Assembly (NCBI GenBank): GCA_964017185.1
Contig: OZ024869.1
Coordinates: forward strand, 67,612,315 to 67,676,314
Reading direction: 5' to 3'
DNA: 64,000 bases
Source of the DNA: Rugalucina vietnamica
Taxonomy: Eukaryota; Mollusca; Bivalvia; Lucinida; Lucinidae
The notes under the pieces were generated by a model. That model was not told where the DNA came from. It worked only from the letters and a program-made list of their open reading frames with translations, and did no database searches. Shown one piece after another: positions 1-11,965 of this stretch (position 1 is its first letter; every line of letters starts with the position of its first letter). A program made the position numbers and the translations under genes.

Positions 1-26
1 TGGGTCTGGACAGTCAGGTTAGTATG

Positions 27-291
27 CATTACGAAAACTTGCCCATGCAATAAAATGAGATTTTTTGAGCTTTGAAAATTGAAAATTTTCAGCTAAAAAA
101 ATTTGATATTTTGCTTATTTTTGCTCAAAACATAGATTGTGGGTACACGTTAGAACCGCCTCGCCGAGGCGGTTCTAACGAGTACTCACAATCTATGTTT
201 TGGAGCAAAAATAAGAAAAATAGGTATACCCCTGCGTACACCAGTTTTGCTATATAAAACTGGGGTTCAAGGGGGTATACAATTCCTGATG
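27..291 (+). mobile_element. MITE family I, copy 1 (palindromic core)
   Basis: Reference copy for family I. The outline is a CATTACGAAAACTTGCCCATG-like left end, a GCTCAAAACATAGATTGTGG arm, a perfect core palindrome around GAACCGCCTCG/CGAGGCGGTTC, the complementary arm, and a right end usually reading ACGGACATGTTTTCCTGATG. The two ends are imperfect inverted repeats of each other. Typical length is 255-280 bp and no coding capacity is seen. This copy has lost part of its right end. Confidence 0.85.
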
Positions 292-530
292 TATAATTAT
301 TTTTACTTACATTTGAAACTTGTGTTCAAAACGCAAAAATCTCGAAAGCTGTGTCGTATGCTATACGGGTTCTCATGATTGATTCTGTGATTATTGCTTT
401 AATCTATATGTGTGAGCCTTTTGGGACCAGGAAATAGTGAAATAAAATGTCATTCTATCCAATAAAGCAATTGCAAGAGACGTACTTGTCTCTCCTACAT
501 GCATATCTTACCCGTCATGTGCCTTTTTTA

Positions 531-772
531 ATTGAGCCGCGACGTGAGAAAACCGGTCTTCGGGGGTTCCGACCAGGTCTGACACAAACCGGCCTGTACA
601 GTCACAGAAGCAGGTTAGAAGCTTGAAAATTCAGATTTAAGAAGAAGAGGAATTGTACTATCCGTATAGCGAAAACAAAGGCGCTGATCAGCTTCGCGGT
701 TACCGCGAAGCTGATCTGCGCCTTTGTTTTCGCATAGGCAAAACTCCGGTTTTCTCACGATGCGGCTCAATT
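531..772 (+). mobile_element. MITE family II, copy 1 (palindromic core)
   Basis: Reference copy for family II. Terminal inverted repeats of the form GAGCCGC..CATGAGAAAACC flank a segment resembling CAGGTCTGACACAAACCGGC and CACAGAAGCAGG. The core hairpin is built on GCGAAAACAAAGGCGC, CTGATCAGCTTCGCGGT and its complement. Length is about 240 bp and it has no ORF. It lies in the intron before SLC6 exon 837. Confidence 0.85.
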
Positions 773-836
773 TATTTTGTCTATTTGCTCCTTGATATAT
801 TTACTATATAACATCAGAATCTAATTAACATTTCAG

Positions 837-3800
837 TTCGCTATGATGGAAGCAGTGATTGGGGGTGCCACCGACGTGTGGCCACATATACTCAGACCAA
901 AGAAGGCGCTGTTCACATTTGTTTGTTGTATGATTGGATTTGCTCTTGGAATTCCACAAGCTTGCTTCGTGAGTAGTATTAGCTTATGCATTAGAACCTT
1001 TCACAAGTTGAAAATGAAGCATTTGCTTCGTGAGTACTATCAGCTTATGCATTAGAACCTTTCACAAGTTGAAAATGAAGCATTTGCTTCGTGAGTACTA
1101 TTAGCTTATACATTAGAACCTTTCACAAGTTGAGAATGAAGCATTTGCTTCGTGAGTACTATAAGCTTATGTATTAGAACCTTTCACAAGTTGAAAACGA
1201 AGCATTTGTTACCTATTGGTATCAGTGGCCAGCGTGCCACATTCTTTTCAAAAGAACTAAGACGGTTCTAACAACTAAAACAATAGGTCTATGTTTTGAG
1301 CATAGAATAACCTTGCATACAACATTCTGAAAGCGTAACTAATAGCGTAGGTAGGAGCTGTGCGGCCGATATTCTCCATTTTCGCATCTCTTCTTGAGAC
1401 GTTATTCCTTTAATATTTTACAGGGCGGTATAACGGTTCTGACGCTATTCGACTGGTATAGTGCCTCATATGGTCTTCTATTAGTGGCATTCGCTGAATT
1501 GATAGCAGTCAATTGGGTGTATGGTAAGTCTGTACTTGTGCATATCATCTTCAAGTGGATAAGCTCGTCCACTCCTAGAATCAAAGACTTCTTCTCAAAG
1601 AGGTTTTAACTTAAGGTTTCCTCTTATTACATTATAAAATGAAAAGGTCTAGTTTTCATCTACTGTTTAATAATGGCATTCCCACAATAATTACTGAAGA
1701 TAGTTTGCTAACTGTTTAGCGATCAGCTGGAAACAAATCTAGTTTCTTTTCAAATATTCACAGCCATTGTTGTCCTATATACATGTATATATTGTTGTCC
1801 TATATACATGTATATAGTATCAGAATTAACCACAAGACTGAGATATTTGTCAATTGAGATAAAAAATAAGACGCTCAGTTATATCAAAAATAAATCGTCC
1901 CTAGATGAAGTCCTTTGTGTTGACTGGTGGTAGTGCTTTATGCAGTATCAATCCGTACGGCGTGTACCCACGTTTCAAATTAATATTGTAAATAGTCTAA
2001 ACCATCCCTTTGATAAACTGTTCATTTTTCAGGCATTAGAAATTTCATGAAAGATGTTGAGATGATGTTGGGAAAAATGCCAGTCATTTTCTGGGTCTAC
2101 TACGCCTCGACGTGGGTCTTCATCACGCCTTGTGCGATCATTGTAAGTAACGTTAGAGTCGTCTCGTGGGAAAACCAACAATGTGGTTTCCAAACAGGTC
2201 CGACACAAATCAGGCTGTACAGTCACAGAAGCAGGCTAGAGGCGGGAAATTTTGGATTTAGAAAGTAGAGGAATCGTACTATCCGTGTAGCGAAAACAAA
2301 GAAGCTGATCAGCTTTGCGGTGACCGCGAAGCTGATCAACGCCTATGTTTTCGCCTATACAGATTATTGGCTGTCTCATGCGGCGGCTCATTTCCTTAAC
2401 AGACAATATGATCCCTTTCGGAAGATTTTGGTATAAATGAGGGATGTAGGCGTCAGGATGCACTTATAAAAAACGGTGCACCCACACAAGTTTTGAGAAA
2501 AGTATGCATTTGAACAGAACGTAAAATTAAGGAAACGCAAATTTGTTAATATAATTTGTATCTATTTGTTAAGTTATGAAACAGTTTCGATGAGGCGTTT
2601 TTATTGACTTCAGTATAGAAATATCAGGAATTTACACAATCGAATGTTTAACCAAACATGAAGTAGGAAAGAAACAGCAGCAGAAGAAAACCACATAAAT
2701 TTAAACATCAAGCAACAACTTGACAAGCCTTACCCTAGCAAGATTGCAATCTTACCAGCATCATTTAATCACAAACATATCGACAACAGAGAGGCAAATA
2801 GAATACACATACAACGTAAATAATAATCACAATATAATCGCACTCCAGGAAAGAAATTGGGGGAGGGCTGAAATGGATTTTACGAGGCCCAAATCCTTGC
2901 CCTCCCTTGTTCTGCTATGATGTAATGTACTAAGAAGGCGTTGCTCGGTTCCTACTGAAGCTACTTGTACAAAGCACATTAATAAATGCCACAGTAAACA
3001 ACAACTGAAAGCTCTTTGATGAAAGAAAAACGAGAGCATTACACATAAAATTAGATATTTGCATAATTTTTGTGAAGAATCGCTTCGAATTTACGTAAAG
3101 AATCTATCATGGATTTTCATACAGTAGGCGATAAAATATGTTAACTACGTGTACATACACTTCGTAATGTAAACACGATCATGACAAACGTGTTTGAAAA
3201 CTTTTGCAATTAAACATTAATAATATTTTGGGCCATTAAATAATCCACATGGCTACACACGAGTAAACATTATTTGCTGTTAAATGTGAACACAAGAAGC
3301 GATAAGAAGGGGTGATTCACCTTTCAAAAACTAGATACAGAATCGTTTTCACTTTTCATCAGCGTCGCATGAAAACCCCGACATGCCCTCGTGCAGATGT
3401 TTTCTATTCTAAAAAGAAATAATGAAATAGTTGAAAAGAAATTTCTAATTGACTCATAAGCCCCGAATCAAAGAGATACTTATACCGATGGGGCGAAAAA
3501 TGGGAGAGCCCCGAGAAAAGCCACCTGGCACACCCGCAAGCAGAACCTGGCTTGTCTCATATGTGGCACCCACACCAGATAATCGAATGGTTAAGTGTGG
3601 TAATGAAATATCAGCACTCTTTACCACTCGGTCACGGGGAGGCGCCTCGAGTTGATACAAGCAAGTACAAACACCTATATGTACGAACAAGAGAACAAGG
3701 CGCCATATGCATCCGTGCTTATATAGGTCACAGGAAATATGTCCCATAAGGGACACTCAAAAGAGACACTTTTAGAGTCCCGTAAACGTAAATCTAGATC

Positions 3801-6800
3801 GCATGGTATACGGAAAAAGGGTAATGACAAACGTAAACGGTGCGCTGCATTGAAATTGAACATTTCCCTTAATGATTTAGCAGTTAAACTAAGGATTCAT
3901 GGTCGACATCTAATGCTGTCTTATCTTAGTTCTCTACCTATTGCTGCATTACGTTCCTTGGACACAGAGGCTAATAGATTTTACGATAGAAATCATCAAA
4001 TGTATAACGCTGCACTGTTAACAAGATGTTATACTCAGCATGCTCTTCGTCCATTTATCGATTCCGAATCTAATCACATTAGAAGTTTTATAAAAATTCC
4101 TTTCATTAATAAAGGAATTGACTTTATTGATTTACCAAGCATATTCCAAGATAAATCAGTGATACAGTCTATACCTACCTACAGCTGTACTTCCAAAATT
4201 CAGAACCTCCTATTATTTGTTACAAATATAACAAACCAATCAGAAATACTATTTTTAATTTCAATAAACTTGTTTCTGATCTTGATATCCATGCTAATAC
4301 TCCCAAGTCTTGAGATTGTAAAGGTTCAAAATATGTTTATCAACCAGCCGGACATATAGTTACTGGAAATTTAAAAATAATTTCGGATTCTAGAATTCGC
4401 AAAATTGTTTCTAAAGGTCCGAAATATAGATTCCCTTCCTACATTAATTTCGACAAATGTAGAGAGGAGATTGCATCTGCATTAAATGATTTCGGTAATC
4501 GATGGTGTAAACGAGAGGGTGTTGAGGATAATGCTCTTAAAGAATGGAAAAGAAGTATCTTCACTATCGTGGATAAACGTATTAAGTTTTATTCACAAAA
4601 TACTAATCTTTTACCTCCTAAACCCAAATCGTCATTTAGGCATTTGAAGCAGGGTATCCAAGAATTTCATAGAAAGTATGTCTTGGTTCCGGCAGACAAA
4701 GCCGCAAACAATGTTGTTGTCGTTTGTAGGCTTCACTACGTTAACACCTTAATACAGGAGCTTGATGGTACCAGGGCTTATCTGGAGACAGATACTGATG
4801 AAGTGTCTGTAGTTAATGCCCACTTAAACGATTTACCTGTTAAGTTTTCTGTTTGTGTCAATGAAGGCCAAGACAAACTTCCTACGATGTATTGGTTACC
4901 TAAGCTTCACAAAAGACCATACAAAGCTAGATTTATTGCAAATTCTAGCTCTTGTACTACCACTGAACTTTCTAAATTATTAACTTCCTGTCTTACTGCT
5001 ATCAAATCTCATGTTATAAGAATACTGTGAGACAGTGTATGAAACTTCAAATAAAAATTGGTTTTGGTCCAAACAAAATTCTGGTGAGGTGCTCAGTAAA
5101 TTGAAGTGTAGAGGGTTCCGTGCGACAAGCTTGTCCACGTATGATTTTTCTACTCTGTATACAACATTACCACATAATCTAATAAAAGAAAAAACTTCTG
5201 GATTTGATAGAGTGGACCTTCAAAAGGGCATTAAAAACTATGGTTCACTTTATTTGGCATGTAATGACAGAAAGGCTTTTTTCACTTCCTCTGACCAAAG
5301 TCGGTATACACTTTGGTCATGTCAGAATGTGTGCGACGCCTTGTCCTGTCTCCTTGATAATATTTATATTAGATTTGGGACCAAGTTATACATACAAATT
5401 GTTGGAATTCCGATGGGTACAAATTGCGCACCTCTCGTAGTTGATTTATTTTTATACTGCTACGAAAGAGATTTCATGGATTCTCTTAACCATGATAATC
5501 AAGCTGATGTTACCGAGGCTTTTAATTCCACATCTAGGTACCTCGATGACCTTTTGAACATTGACAACCCTTATTTGGAAGGTATGGTCAATCAAATTTA
5601 TCCACCTGAACTTCAGTTGAACAAAGCCAATATCTCAGATACCGAAGCCCCCTTTTTAGATTTACATCTTTCTGTTGCAAATGGATTTGTTTCTTCTAAA
5701 ATTTATGATAAGCGCGATGATTTTGATATAGTAAATTTTCCTTTCTTGGACGGTGACGTTCCTCGTCGTGCTTCTTATGGTGTTTACATTTCGCAACTTA
5801 TTAGGTTTGCTAGAGTCTGCAATCATGTTACAGACTTCAACGCTCGAAATAAATGTTTAACGGCAAAACATCTCCAACAGGGCTATCGGTATCATAAACT
5901 TCGAAAAACTTTTCTAAATTTTATCGTAGACACTATGAATTGATTTCCAAATATAATGTTGGATTAAAGACGCTTTTAAGTGAGGGCCTTTCGGAACCTG
6001 AATTTTATGGTGACTTAGTTTACAAATTTAAGAAACTTATAGGAATTAATGATTTTTCTTTTCAGTTCAGAAAAATCATAACACGTTACAGACGTATAGG
6101 TTATAACTTGAATGTTATGCGACAGTCTGCATGCTTAGTTTTTAACCCAATCATGGTTGATAACTATGCTGCCTTCTTTAATTGCACGCCGGTGGATCGG
6201 GCGTCAGACTCTATGATGGCCCCGACTTAGAGCTATTCATTTTAGTTGGTTGGGGCCGGAGCTTCTTGTCTGTTGCTTGGCCCACCGGGGTTCAACTGGT
6301 GTTTTTCTTTTGCTCCGGAGTTAATAGGTTATTCGGCGCCCAGGGATCTCCATCGTCGGGCAGCTTACTCAATCTGTGAGTCCTTGTTTTTGATTCATCA
6401 GGATGTTTATCATGATTTATTTGTTTGTTCTTGATGATTCATTGACTAGTTAGAGATTCACCACGAGGACCGAAGAATTTACTAAATGTTATGAACCACT
6501 GCAGAAGCTGAGGGTGAGGTTAGGATCCTGTAAAACCGGTTTAAGCCCGCCAGTAACTTTGTGTTACTGATCGTTCCAAGGCGATACTTCTGTGGTGGTT
6601 CTTTTTGTTTTATGTCTTGGTGTTTAATTTTTTTTGGTGCTGTTGGTGCCTTATGTATGTTTTCATATTTTCAATTAAGTTAACTGAGTGGCCACCTATT
6701 GGGAAAATAGCTGCTCATTCGGCTTACGATATGTTTCATGGTATAAGTGCCTGATTGTTAGTTTGGTTTTTTCCCACCTCGGTTTTTGGAGTGGGAATCT

Positions 6801-7841
6801 CTTTCTGATTGCGCCTTTTCCTGATCTTTGCCTACTTGTACCTTTTTATGACACACAAAACCAGCGTTAGATGAGATATAGGATAAATTTCGTATTGAAG
6901 CTTCATTTAAGGTCTCGTTTCCACGGACATTTTTTCTTTGGCAACGTAGGTTTGTCGCAGAAAAATATGTTCGTGTAAATTCAATTCTGTAGCGATGTTT
7001 CATTGTAAAGGTGAGCGAGCTAAGCCATAATCTTTGCTGTGTATGAACGCAAACTCATTGCCAAAGCTTCAGTAACAAATAATCTTCGTCAAAGAAAAAG
7101 TGTCCGTGGAAACCAGACACGTATTGCATAGGCTGGCTTAGACATTTATAATAAATTGTACGGGACTTGAACATGTAATTGTTGTGAGCGAAATAGTAAT
7201 TCAATGGCATTTCTCTAAATTACAGTTCATTATCGTCATGACTGGTGTAAGCTATACCCCTGCGGGCTACAACGGCAAGGATTTCCCTGGTTGGGCTGAG
7301 GGGTTGGGATGGATGATGGTGGCTGTTCCCATTGTCCTTATCCTCGCAGGAATGGCCATACAGCTGATCAGAAGCGGGGGCAGTGTAAGTACTTGTCACA
7401 TTATGAAAACATGCCTACATGTACATGTATATAGAGCACTGTTTTTATGGCTGTAAAATAAATAATTTTCGGTTGAAAATTTTTGATAATTTTTGCTCAT
7501 TAGATCGCAGGACACGTTAGAACCGCCTTTGGAGTAATAGTAAGGAAAAGGAATGTTTCACTTTGTAAATACATTGTACCATTTTTCACTATAAGAATGA
7601 GAGATTCGTAGCAGCGATATGTTTTGGGTTGGTTTTGTTTTATTCACTTTTGCATTTCTGGCCTTTCTTATTCCAGTTCAAGAAAGCCACAACTCCACAC
7701 AAAAGCTGGGGGCCTCGCCTTAACGAGTACAGAGTGGACCGGTATAATGACAACCTGGGATTTGTACCTGACGGGGATGTGGAAAATAAAGTTTACCATG
7801 TGAACGCACCCATAATTTATCCTGAAAATGAAAAACTGTAA
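837..7841 (+). CDS. SLC6-family Na+/Cl- dependent transporter, C-terminal part (5 exons)
   Basis: The last 221 residues of a solute carrier 6 type transporter, a plasma-membrane symporter of amino acids or neurotransmitters. Exons read from AG/GT borders: 837-968, 1424-1523, 2033-2142, 7226-7384, 7677-7841; together 666 nt, open in one frame and ending in TAA at 7839-7841. Family landmarks are visible in order: a P-K-K-A-L-F-T helix segment ending GIPQACF, then GGI plus TLFDWYSASYG and the AELIAVNWVYG motif (TM10 region), EMMLGKMP before a Trp-rich helix, a DFPGWAEGLGWMM segment before the last helix, and a cytoplasmic tail with KSWGPRL. The WGP tail resembles glycine/neutral amino-acid type members, but the subtype is not decidable. 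Upstream exons lie left of the window. Introns carry a 61-bp minisatellite copying a donor site, two family II MITEs and a dead retroelement. The recovered frame makes the family call secure. Confidence 0.93.
961..1205 (+). repeat. 61-bp minisatellite copying the SLC6 exon/intron border
   Basis: Four tandem units of 61 bp begin in the last codons of exon 837-968. Each unit contains TGCTTC followed by GTGAGT, so the exon end plus donor is repeated at 969, 1030, 1091 and 1152. The first border keeps the frame with the next exon. Using a later border would extend the exon. Confidence 0.85.
2157..2390 (+). mobile_element. MITE family II copy in SLC6 intron
   Basis: Same outline as the 531-772 copy. 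It begins only 14 nt after the donor GTAAGT at 2143. Both terminal GAGNCGNCTC-like repeats and the AAAGAAGCTGATCAGC hairpin are present. Confidence 0.8.
3450..3660 (-). mobile_element. tRNA-derived SINE, reverse orientation
   Basis: Reverse complement matches the SINE at 63,516-63,745. A tRNA-like head with GTGACCGAGTGGTAA (box A-like) is followed by a body containing GAGACAAGCCA, TCTGCTTGCGGGTG and TTTTCTCGGGGCTCTCCC. Box B is poorly kept. It lies just upstream of the Penelope-like element. Confidence 0.65.
3739..6235 (+). pseudogene. Penelope-like retroelement reverse transcriptase, frameshifted
   Basis: Four adjoining open segments alternate between two frames: 3739-4359, 4569-5030, 5035-5943 and 5940-6230. 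They are collinear parts of one reverse transcriptase. Visible landmarks: VPADKAANN, YWLPKLHKRPYKARF (KLHK motif), a TYDFSTLYTTLP palm motif A, GIPMGTNCAP, the catalytic SRYLDDL, and APFLDLHLS followed by a thumb-like region. The KLHK, GIPMGTNCAP, YLDD and FLDL series is what Penelope-like elements show. No GIY-YIG endonuclease is visible, so it may belong to an endonuclease-lacking branch. The frame changes (between 4140 and 4569, near 5030, and at 5940) mean the copy is dead. It sits in sense orientation in the large SLC6 intron. Confidence 0.8.
6236..6870 (+). mobile_element. 3' region of the Penelope-like element
   Basis: Non-coding tail after the reverse transcriptase remnant. The part from about 6,491 recurs at 16,571-16,910, 41,783-42,090 and 46,285-46,470. 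All copies share CCAAGGCGATACTTCTGT, an ACTGAGTGGCC segment, AGCTGCTCATTCGGCTTACG and TTCCCACCTCGGTTTTTGGA. The shared order and 5' truncation suggest target-primed copies of one retroelement 3' end. Confidence 0.6.
6911..7118. mobile_element. Short TIR element in SLC6 intron
   Basis: About 30-bp terminal inverted repeats: GTTTCCACGGACATTTTTTC at the left and GAAAAAGTGTCCGTGGAAAC at the right, enclosing about 150 bp without coding potential. Looks like a non-autonomous DNA transposon. Confidence 0.65.
7467..7535 (+). mobile_element. MITE family I fragment
   Basis: Only the left interior of family I remains (GAAAATTTTTGATAATTTTT, then GACACGTTAGAACCGCCTTT), ending at the core. Confidence 0.5.
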
Positions 7842-8700
7842 AATATCTGTGGACCAAATCAGGACTGTGATGAATAATCCAAAACGTTTTATGAGATTTT
7901 GTTGTGAATATTTTAAGAAAGTATACGATATGTTATGATGAACAATGTAGTGGTATGTTGTATATTTCAAAGGACTAACGCTGAGGGCAGCAATCTACCT
8001 TTTCAAGTGCAGGGCGTTAGCAGTAGCTGTTGAGCAATGGTTGCAAATAGAGCTACTTAAATTTTATACGCAAAAACTACATGTAGATAAAAGTACCCGA
8101 AAGTGCGGGATTTTACGTTCTAACATAGTCTTAAGAGCTATATAATTTAATTTTGTAGTTTATTCATACAAAAGTATGTTTAAATATACATGCAATACTT
8201 ACATGCAACGACATCAATCTTTTGAACCATTGCACATCCACATATCTACAGCGAATGCATGTTCAGAATCGCGAGTGTTGAAATAATATATCTTCTTCGT
8301 ATCGAAGATGAGTCTGATCCCCATTCATTTGTTTCTCTTTAAATGTTAAGTCTTCCAAATATTTTTGTACTTAAACTTTAGATGCATTTTAACGTCCATT
8401 TGGAAAGGGGATTTAGGCTTGTAGAATCTATTCCTTTTGACATAAATCAACCATCTTATCCATTGTTTCTGTTTGCACTAAGACTTGTGTCAGGAAGTGA
8501 CATGTTTGGTGATTGAATTACATTGGATACTTCTGACACGTTATGTCATGTTCATTTCCCAGTACACGCTTGTCTACGAGCTGGTATTCTTATCAATGTC
8601 ATCTGCACAGATCTGTCTGCCATCTGTCTGTACCTTGGATATTGTTAGCAACCTCATTATGTTGAATAAATTCCCATCGAAGCGGTAGCTGATCTGCAAG
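7842..8700 (+). other. Probable 3' UTR of the SLC6 gene
   Basis: Non-coding sequence directly after the SLC6 stop codon. An AATAAA hexamer at 8665-8670 is a candidate polyadenylation signal. It lies inside a segment of about 140 bp that is duplicated downstream at 9085-9225, where the hexamer recurs, so the true 3' end is uncertain. Confidence 0.4.
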
Positions 8701-9225
8701 CCAGTAGCGTGGTCCTGAATAGCATTCGTTAGCATGGCAGAACAGTGTTGGCGCCATTACACCTCACACTTTGGCCCATTTGTCACCAGACAGTACGAAA
8801 ACATCAGGAAAACATGTCCATGCAGTGTATACTCCCTTAAACCCCACTTTTATATAGTAAAACTGGGGTTTACAGGGGTATACCTATTTTTCTTATTTTT
8901 GCTCCGAAACATAGATTGTGGGTACTCGTTAGAACCGCCTCGGCGAGGCGGTTCTAACGTGTACCCACAATCTATGTTTTGAGCAAAAATAAGAAAAATT
9001 TAACGAAATTTTCAATTTTTACAGGTGAGAAAATCTCTGTATATTGCATGGGCAAGTTTTCGTAATGTTAGATGTTTGCAAACTTCTTATGTTGAATAAA
9101 TTGCCATCGAAGCGGTAGCTGATCTGCAAGCCGGTATCGCGGTCCTGAATATCATTCGTTAGCATGGCAGAACAGTGTTGGCGCCATTTCACTTCACGCT
9201 TTGGCCCATTTGTCACCGGACATTA
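8655..9225. repeat. 140-bp direct duplication flanking a MITE
   Basis: The segment starting TTATGTTGAATAAATT, with CATCGAAGCGGTAGCTGATC and AGCATGGCAGAACAGTGTTG, occurs at 8655-8800 and again at 9085-9225 with about 10 differences. A family I MITE lies between them and a half MITE follows the second copy. Confidence 0.8.
8812..9067 (-). mobile_element. MITE family I, full copy
   Basis: Reads CATCAGGAAAACATGTCC at the left and GGGCAAGTTTTCGTAATG at the right, with the intact core palindrome, so it is inverted relative to the 27-291 copy. It is flanked by a direct duplication of about 140 bp (8655-8800 and 9085-9225). Confidence 0.85.
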
Positions 9226-9228
9226 CGG

Positions 9229-9332
9229 AAATACGAAAACTTGCCCATGTAATGTACGGATTTTTCCTAAAATGTAAAAATAGAAAAAGTTTAGTAAAAT
9301 TATTTTGATATTTTTCTTATTTTGCTCAAAAC
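9229..9332 (+). mobile_element. MITE family I, left half
   Basis: Begins TACGAAAACTTGCCCATG and stops near GCTCAAAACA, before the core palindrome. The right half is missing. Confidence 0.6.
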
Positions 9333-10030
9333 AATTTAAATACACAAAGTGAATGTTAAAATATATTAACATGCTGATTTCCATTTGTTGATCTTTGCAA
9401 AGTACATACACTGTACATGTATTAAGTATTTAAATAGTTTAAAATGTTTATGCAGAAAACTGTGTACAGTGTCCTCTCTAACAGTGTACCGTCAAGACAA
9501 CAGCAAACACAAGTAAGTTAAAATTTTGGACTTAGTGCCTTTTTTGCATAATATAATTGTCTCCCGTTCGTTTTGTTAAGATGAATAGCAACAGGTGTAG
9601 CTTAAAAGGGTGCGTAAGGCAGACGTTGGTGACGATCCGAATCATCGACAAGGGTTAATGCATGAATTTAAGGATCCGTTAGGAAAATAAAAAAAAGTGG
9701 TCATTTCTAAACTGTATAAGAAAAACAGCATCTAGTGAAACAGTGATGAATGGTTTTGTTCAATACTATTAAACGAAGACCATTTAAAATTTCATTTTTA
9801 TCGCAGGGCTTCAATGAGCATTAATTCTGGCTATTAAAGTTTGTCATTCCTTATCACATTGTCTCACGGTACATGTACATATCATTGAACTATTTTTTAT
9901 AATCAAAATAAATTTATTTTTAAAATGTCTTCTTATTCTTCATACCCCTTAGTATAATAGCAATTTGTACGGATTGGTAGCCATAGCTAACAGATCCAAG
10001 TTCCGCCTTAACTCGTTTAAGCCTGGCGTT
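9333..10030. other. Intergenic stretch without recognisable features
   Basis: AT-rich single-copy-looking sequence. No splice-linked coding frame and no repeat landmark seen. Confidence 0.4.
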
Positions 10031-10045
10031 CTTTTTGTGGGACAT

Positions 10046-10116
10046 AGGCAAACAGAATAGCCCCAGATGTGACGCCGCAGAACGCGGCGTCCCATCTGGG
10101 GCTATTCTGTTTGCTT
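10046..10116. repeat. Near-perfect hairpin
   Basis: Arms of about 30 bp, GCAAACAGAATAGCCCCAGA and its complement TCTGGGGCTATTCTGTTTGC, enclose a GC-rich loop with GACGCCG/CGGCGTC. Probably the core of another fold-back element. Confidence 0.75.
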
Positions 10117-10254
10117 GAAGAAAAATGAGATAGAAATTAAAAATCACTCCTAACACCCCTAAAAATGAAAGTGGACTCACCCAATTGATAATGATGATAG
10201 AATCCATTCGTCAAATATGGGTTAAAACACCATTCAGCTAAGCAAGCTAGCAGC

Positions 10255-10470
10255 AGTCTTTCTCCTGTGAGGCATGTGGGTATACTAGAACTCAGTTGTG
10301 TCAGTCATCAGGCCTGTAGACTTGGTCCATTGGACTTTTAGTGGGGACCTTGCTTTATTATAACACCCGAAGGACTGGGGCTGCCCGGTATCAAACTTGC
10401 GACCCCTGGTTTACAAAGCAAGTGGAGGCTTATATCGCGAGGCCCCTTGCTCTACGGTAGGAGTTGAGGG
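10255..10470 (-). mobile_element. tRNA-derived SINE-like sequence, reverse orientation
   Basis: The complement reads CTTGCTTTGTAAACCAGGGG TCGCAAGTTTGATACC, a degenerate box B with the same CTTGTAAACCAGGGTTCGCAGG context as the SINE at 14,095, followed by a body with GGGTGTTATAATAAAGC. Confidence 0.5.
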
Positions 10471-10589
10471 TCGCGAAGATACATGTACATATATGCCTAC
10501 CTATCTATAAAAGGTAAAAAAATACATATATAGTCCGATAAGCCGAATAACACTATTATTTTAATAACTTCTACATATATTATATATAT

Positions 10590-11250
10590 ATTTGTTTAAT
10601 TTATTGCTTAACGTCCAAGTCAACAACTATCGGCATGTCGGTATGTTAGCTGTTGAAAGGGAACTAAAGCAATAAATCAAACGAACAAGAATCTCTTTTC
10701 GCAATAAAACACTGGTCTACCCAAGTGTACGCCGAGGGTTTTTCGCTTATGTGTGACGAGGCCTTTAATACCAGCAACCTTGTAAAGTGATTCGCCCTTT
10801 CCACGACATTTGAATATCAGACGTTGTATTGCCTGGCTTAACTAAAGTAAGAAAGTTAAAATTTAACAGTCATGGTCAGAAACTGGTGCAATCAGAAATA
10901 AAGCCCCACCCTTAAGCAGCTGTTTCCCTAAATATGGCCACTCAGTAACCTACAATTATTTGTTTGTTTGATGTGAGGTTTAGCGTCCAAATCTACAGCA
11001 ATGGTCATGCCGGGACGTTGCCTTTACTTTATAGAACGTCTACACAACATTAGGATACCACGACACTCAAAATGTGCTTGAAAATATAATCATCCAGCAA
11101 CTGCTTATATATGGATGGTTTGACTTGGACCACCTTTTTTTGGTAGGCTCAATCCTTCTGAGCGCTTAACCAGTAATCAGATGATGGCCAGTCAGTAGCA
11201 TAAGCTTTGCCTTGAGGCAAAAGCAGCTAATCTGTTTCTCTTCGGTCCCA
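10590..11250. mobile_element. Dispersed repeat (GTCAACAGCTATGGTCATG family)
   Basis: From about 10,958 the order GGTCATGCCGGGACGTTGCC, CACGACACTCAAAATGTGCTT, TATATGGATGGTTTGACT, CAGTAATCAGATGATGGCCAG and TAAGCTTTGCCTTGAGGCA matches 24,545-24,840. A shorter related piece starts at 10,590. The family is unidentified. Confidence 0.6.
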
Positions 11251-11792
11251 ATAGAAATAGATGGGCTGCTAAGAAGATTAGCAACTTTTTGAATTGGCAC
11301 ATAAAGGAGAAAAGCAGTACAGTTAAAAGGTCGACAAAAAAAACCTACACAAACAGAACAGAGCAGAGATACCACCTTGGAACGGTCAGTAATAGTTAAT
11401 CATTAAGATGGGAAACTTAAACTAGCTTTACGGGATAGCTTCTGTCGAACAAAGGTCATGCAAACTATATACATGTAATAACCAAAAATCCTATCAAAAT
11501 ATTTTTATTATTAACTATATATTCATTTTGAGATGCAGAAGTATGCCAACCAAATTAAAATAAATGGTAAATGCTTTGTAGCTTACAGATAAAAATAAAA
11601 CTGCATGTACATGTTGATCATTTTCAGAGCCGTTACTTCGTGCCAAGGTTGAATTTAATGTGAAAACAGTCTTATCTGTTTATTTTGGCTTAAATTGTCT
11701 CTTGAAAGAGTAATACATACGGTATAAGCTCGCTAGGATGATTGTTGATTTTATAAAGCAGGTTTCAGTCCCACTGATGGGTACGCATAAAA

Positions 11793-11836
11793 CATTACGA
11801 AATTAAGTCCATGCAATAGGCGCGATTTTTACTTCT

Positions 11837-11886
<50 letters not shown>

Positions 11887-11965
11887 TTTTTTTCTGTATT
11901 ATTTGTCGAAACAATGATTGTAGGTACACGGTTCTAATGCCGTAATACCCACACTCTATATTTTA
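11793..11965 (+). mobile_element. MITE family I, degraded, with poly-A expansion
   Basis: Starts CATTACGAAATTAAGTCC and keeps GATTGTAGGTACACGGTTC, but the interior holds a run of about 35 A followed by TATATA, and the core palindrome is largely lost. Confidence 0.55.

Noticed and set aside
140-200. GC-rich palindromes as transcription terminators
   Set aside because: The palindrome recurs about 20 times as the MITE core in a eukaryotic genome, so it is transposon structure.
843-1055. ATG-started frame of 70 codons as a gene start
   Set aside because: The ATG is inside an SLC6 exon that begins after an AG at 836 and stops at a GT at 969. The rest of the frame reads intron minisatellite.
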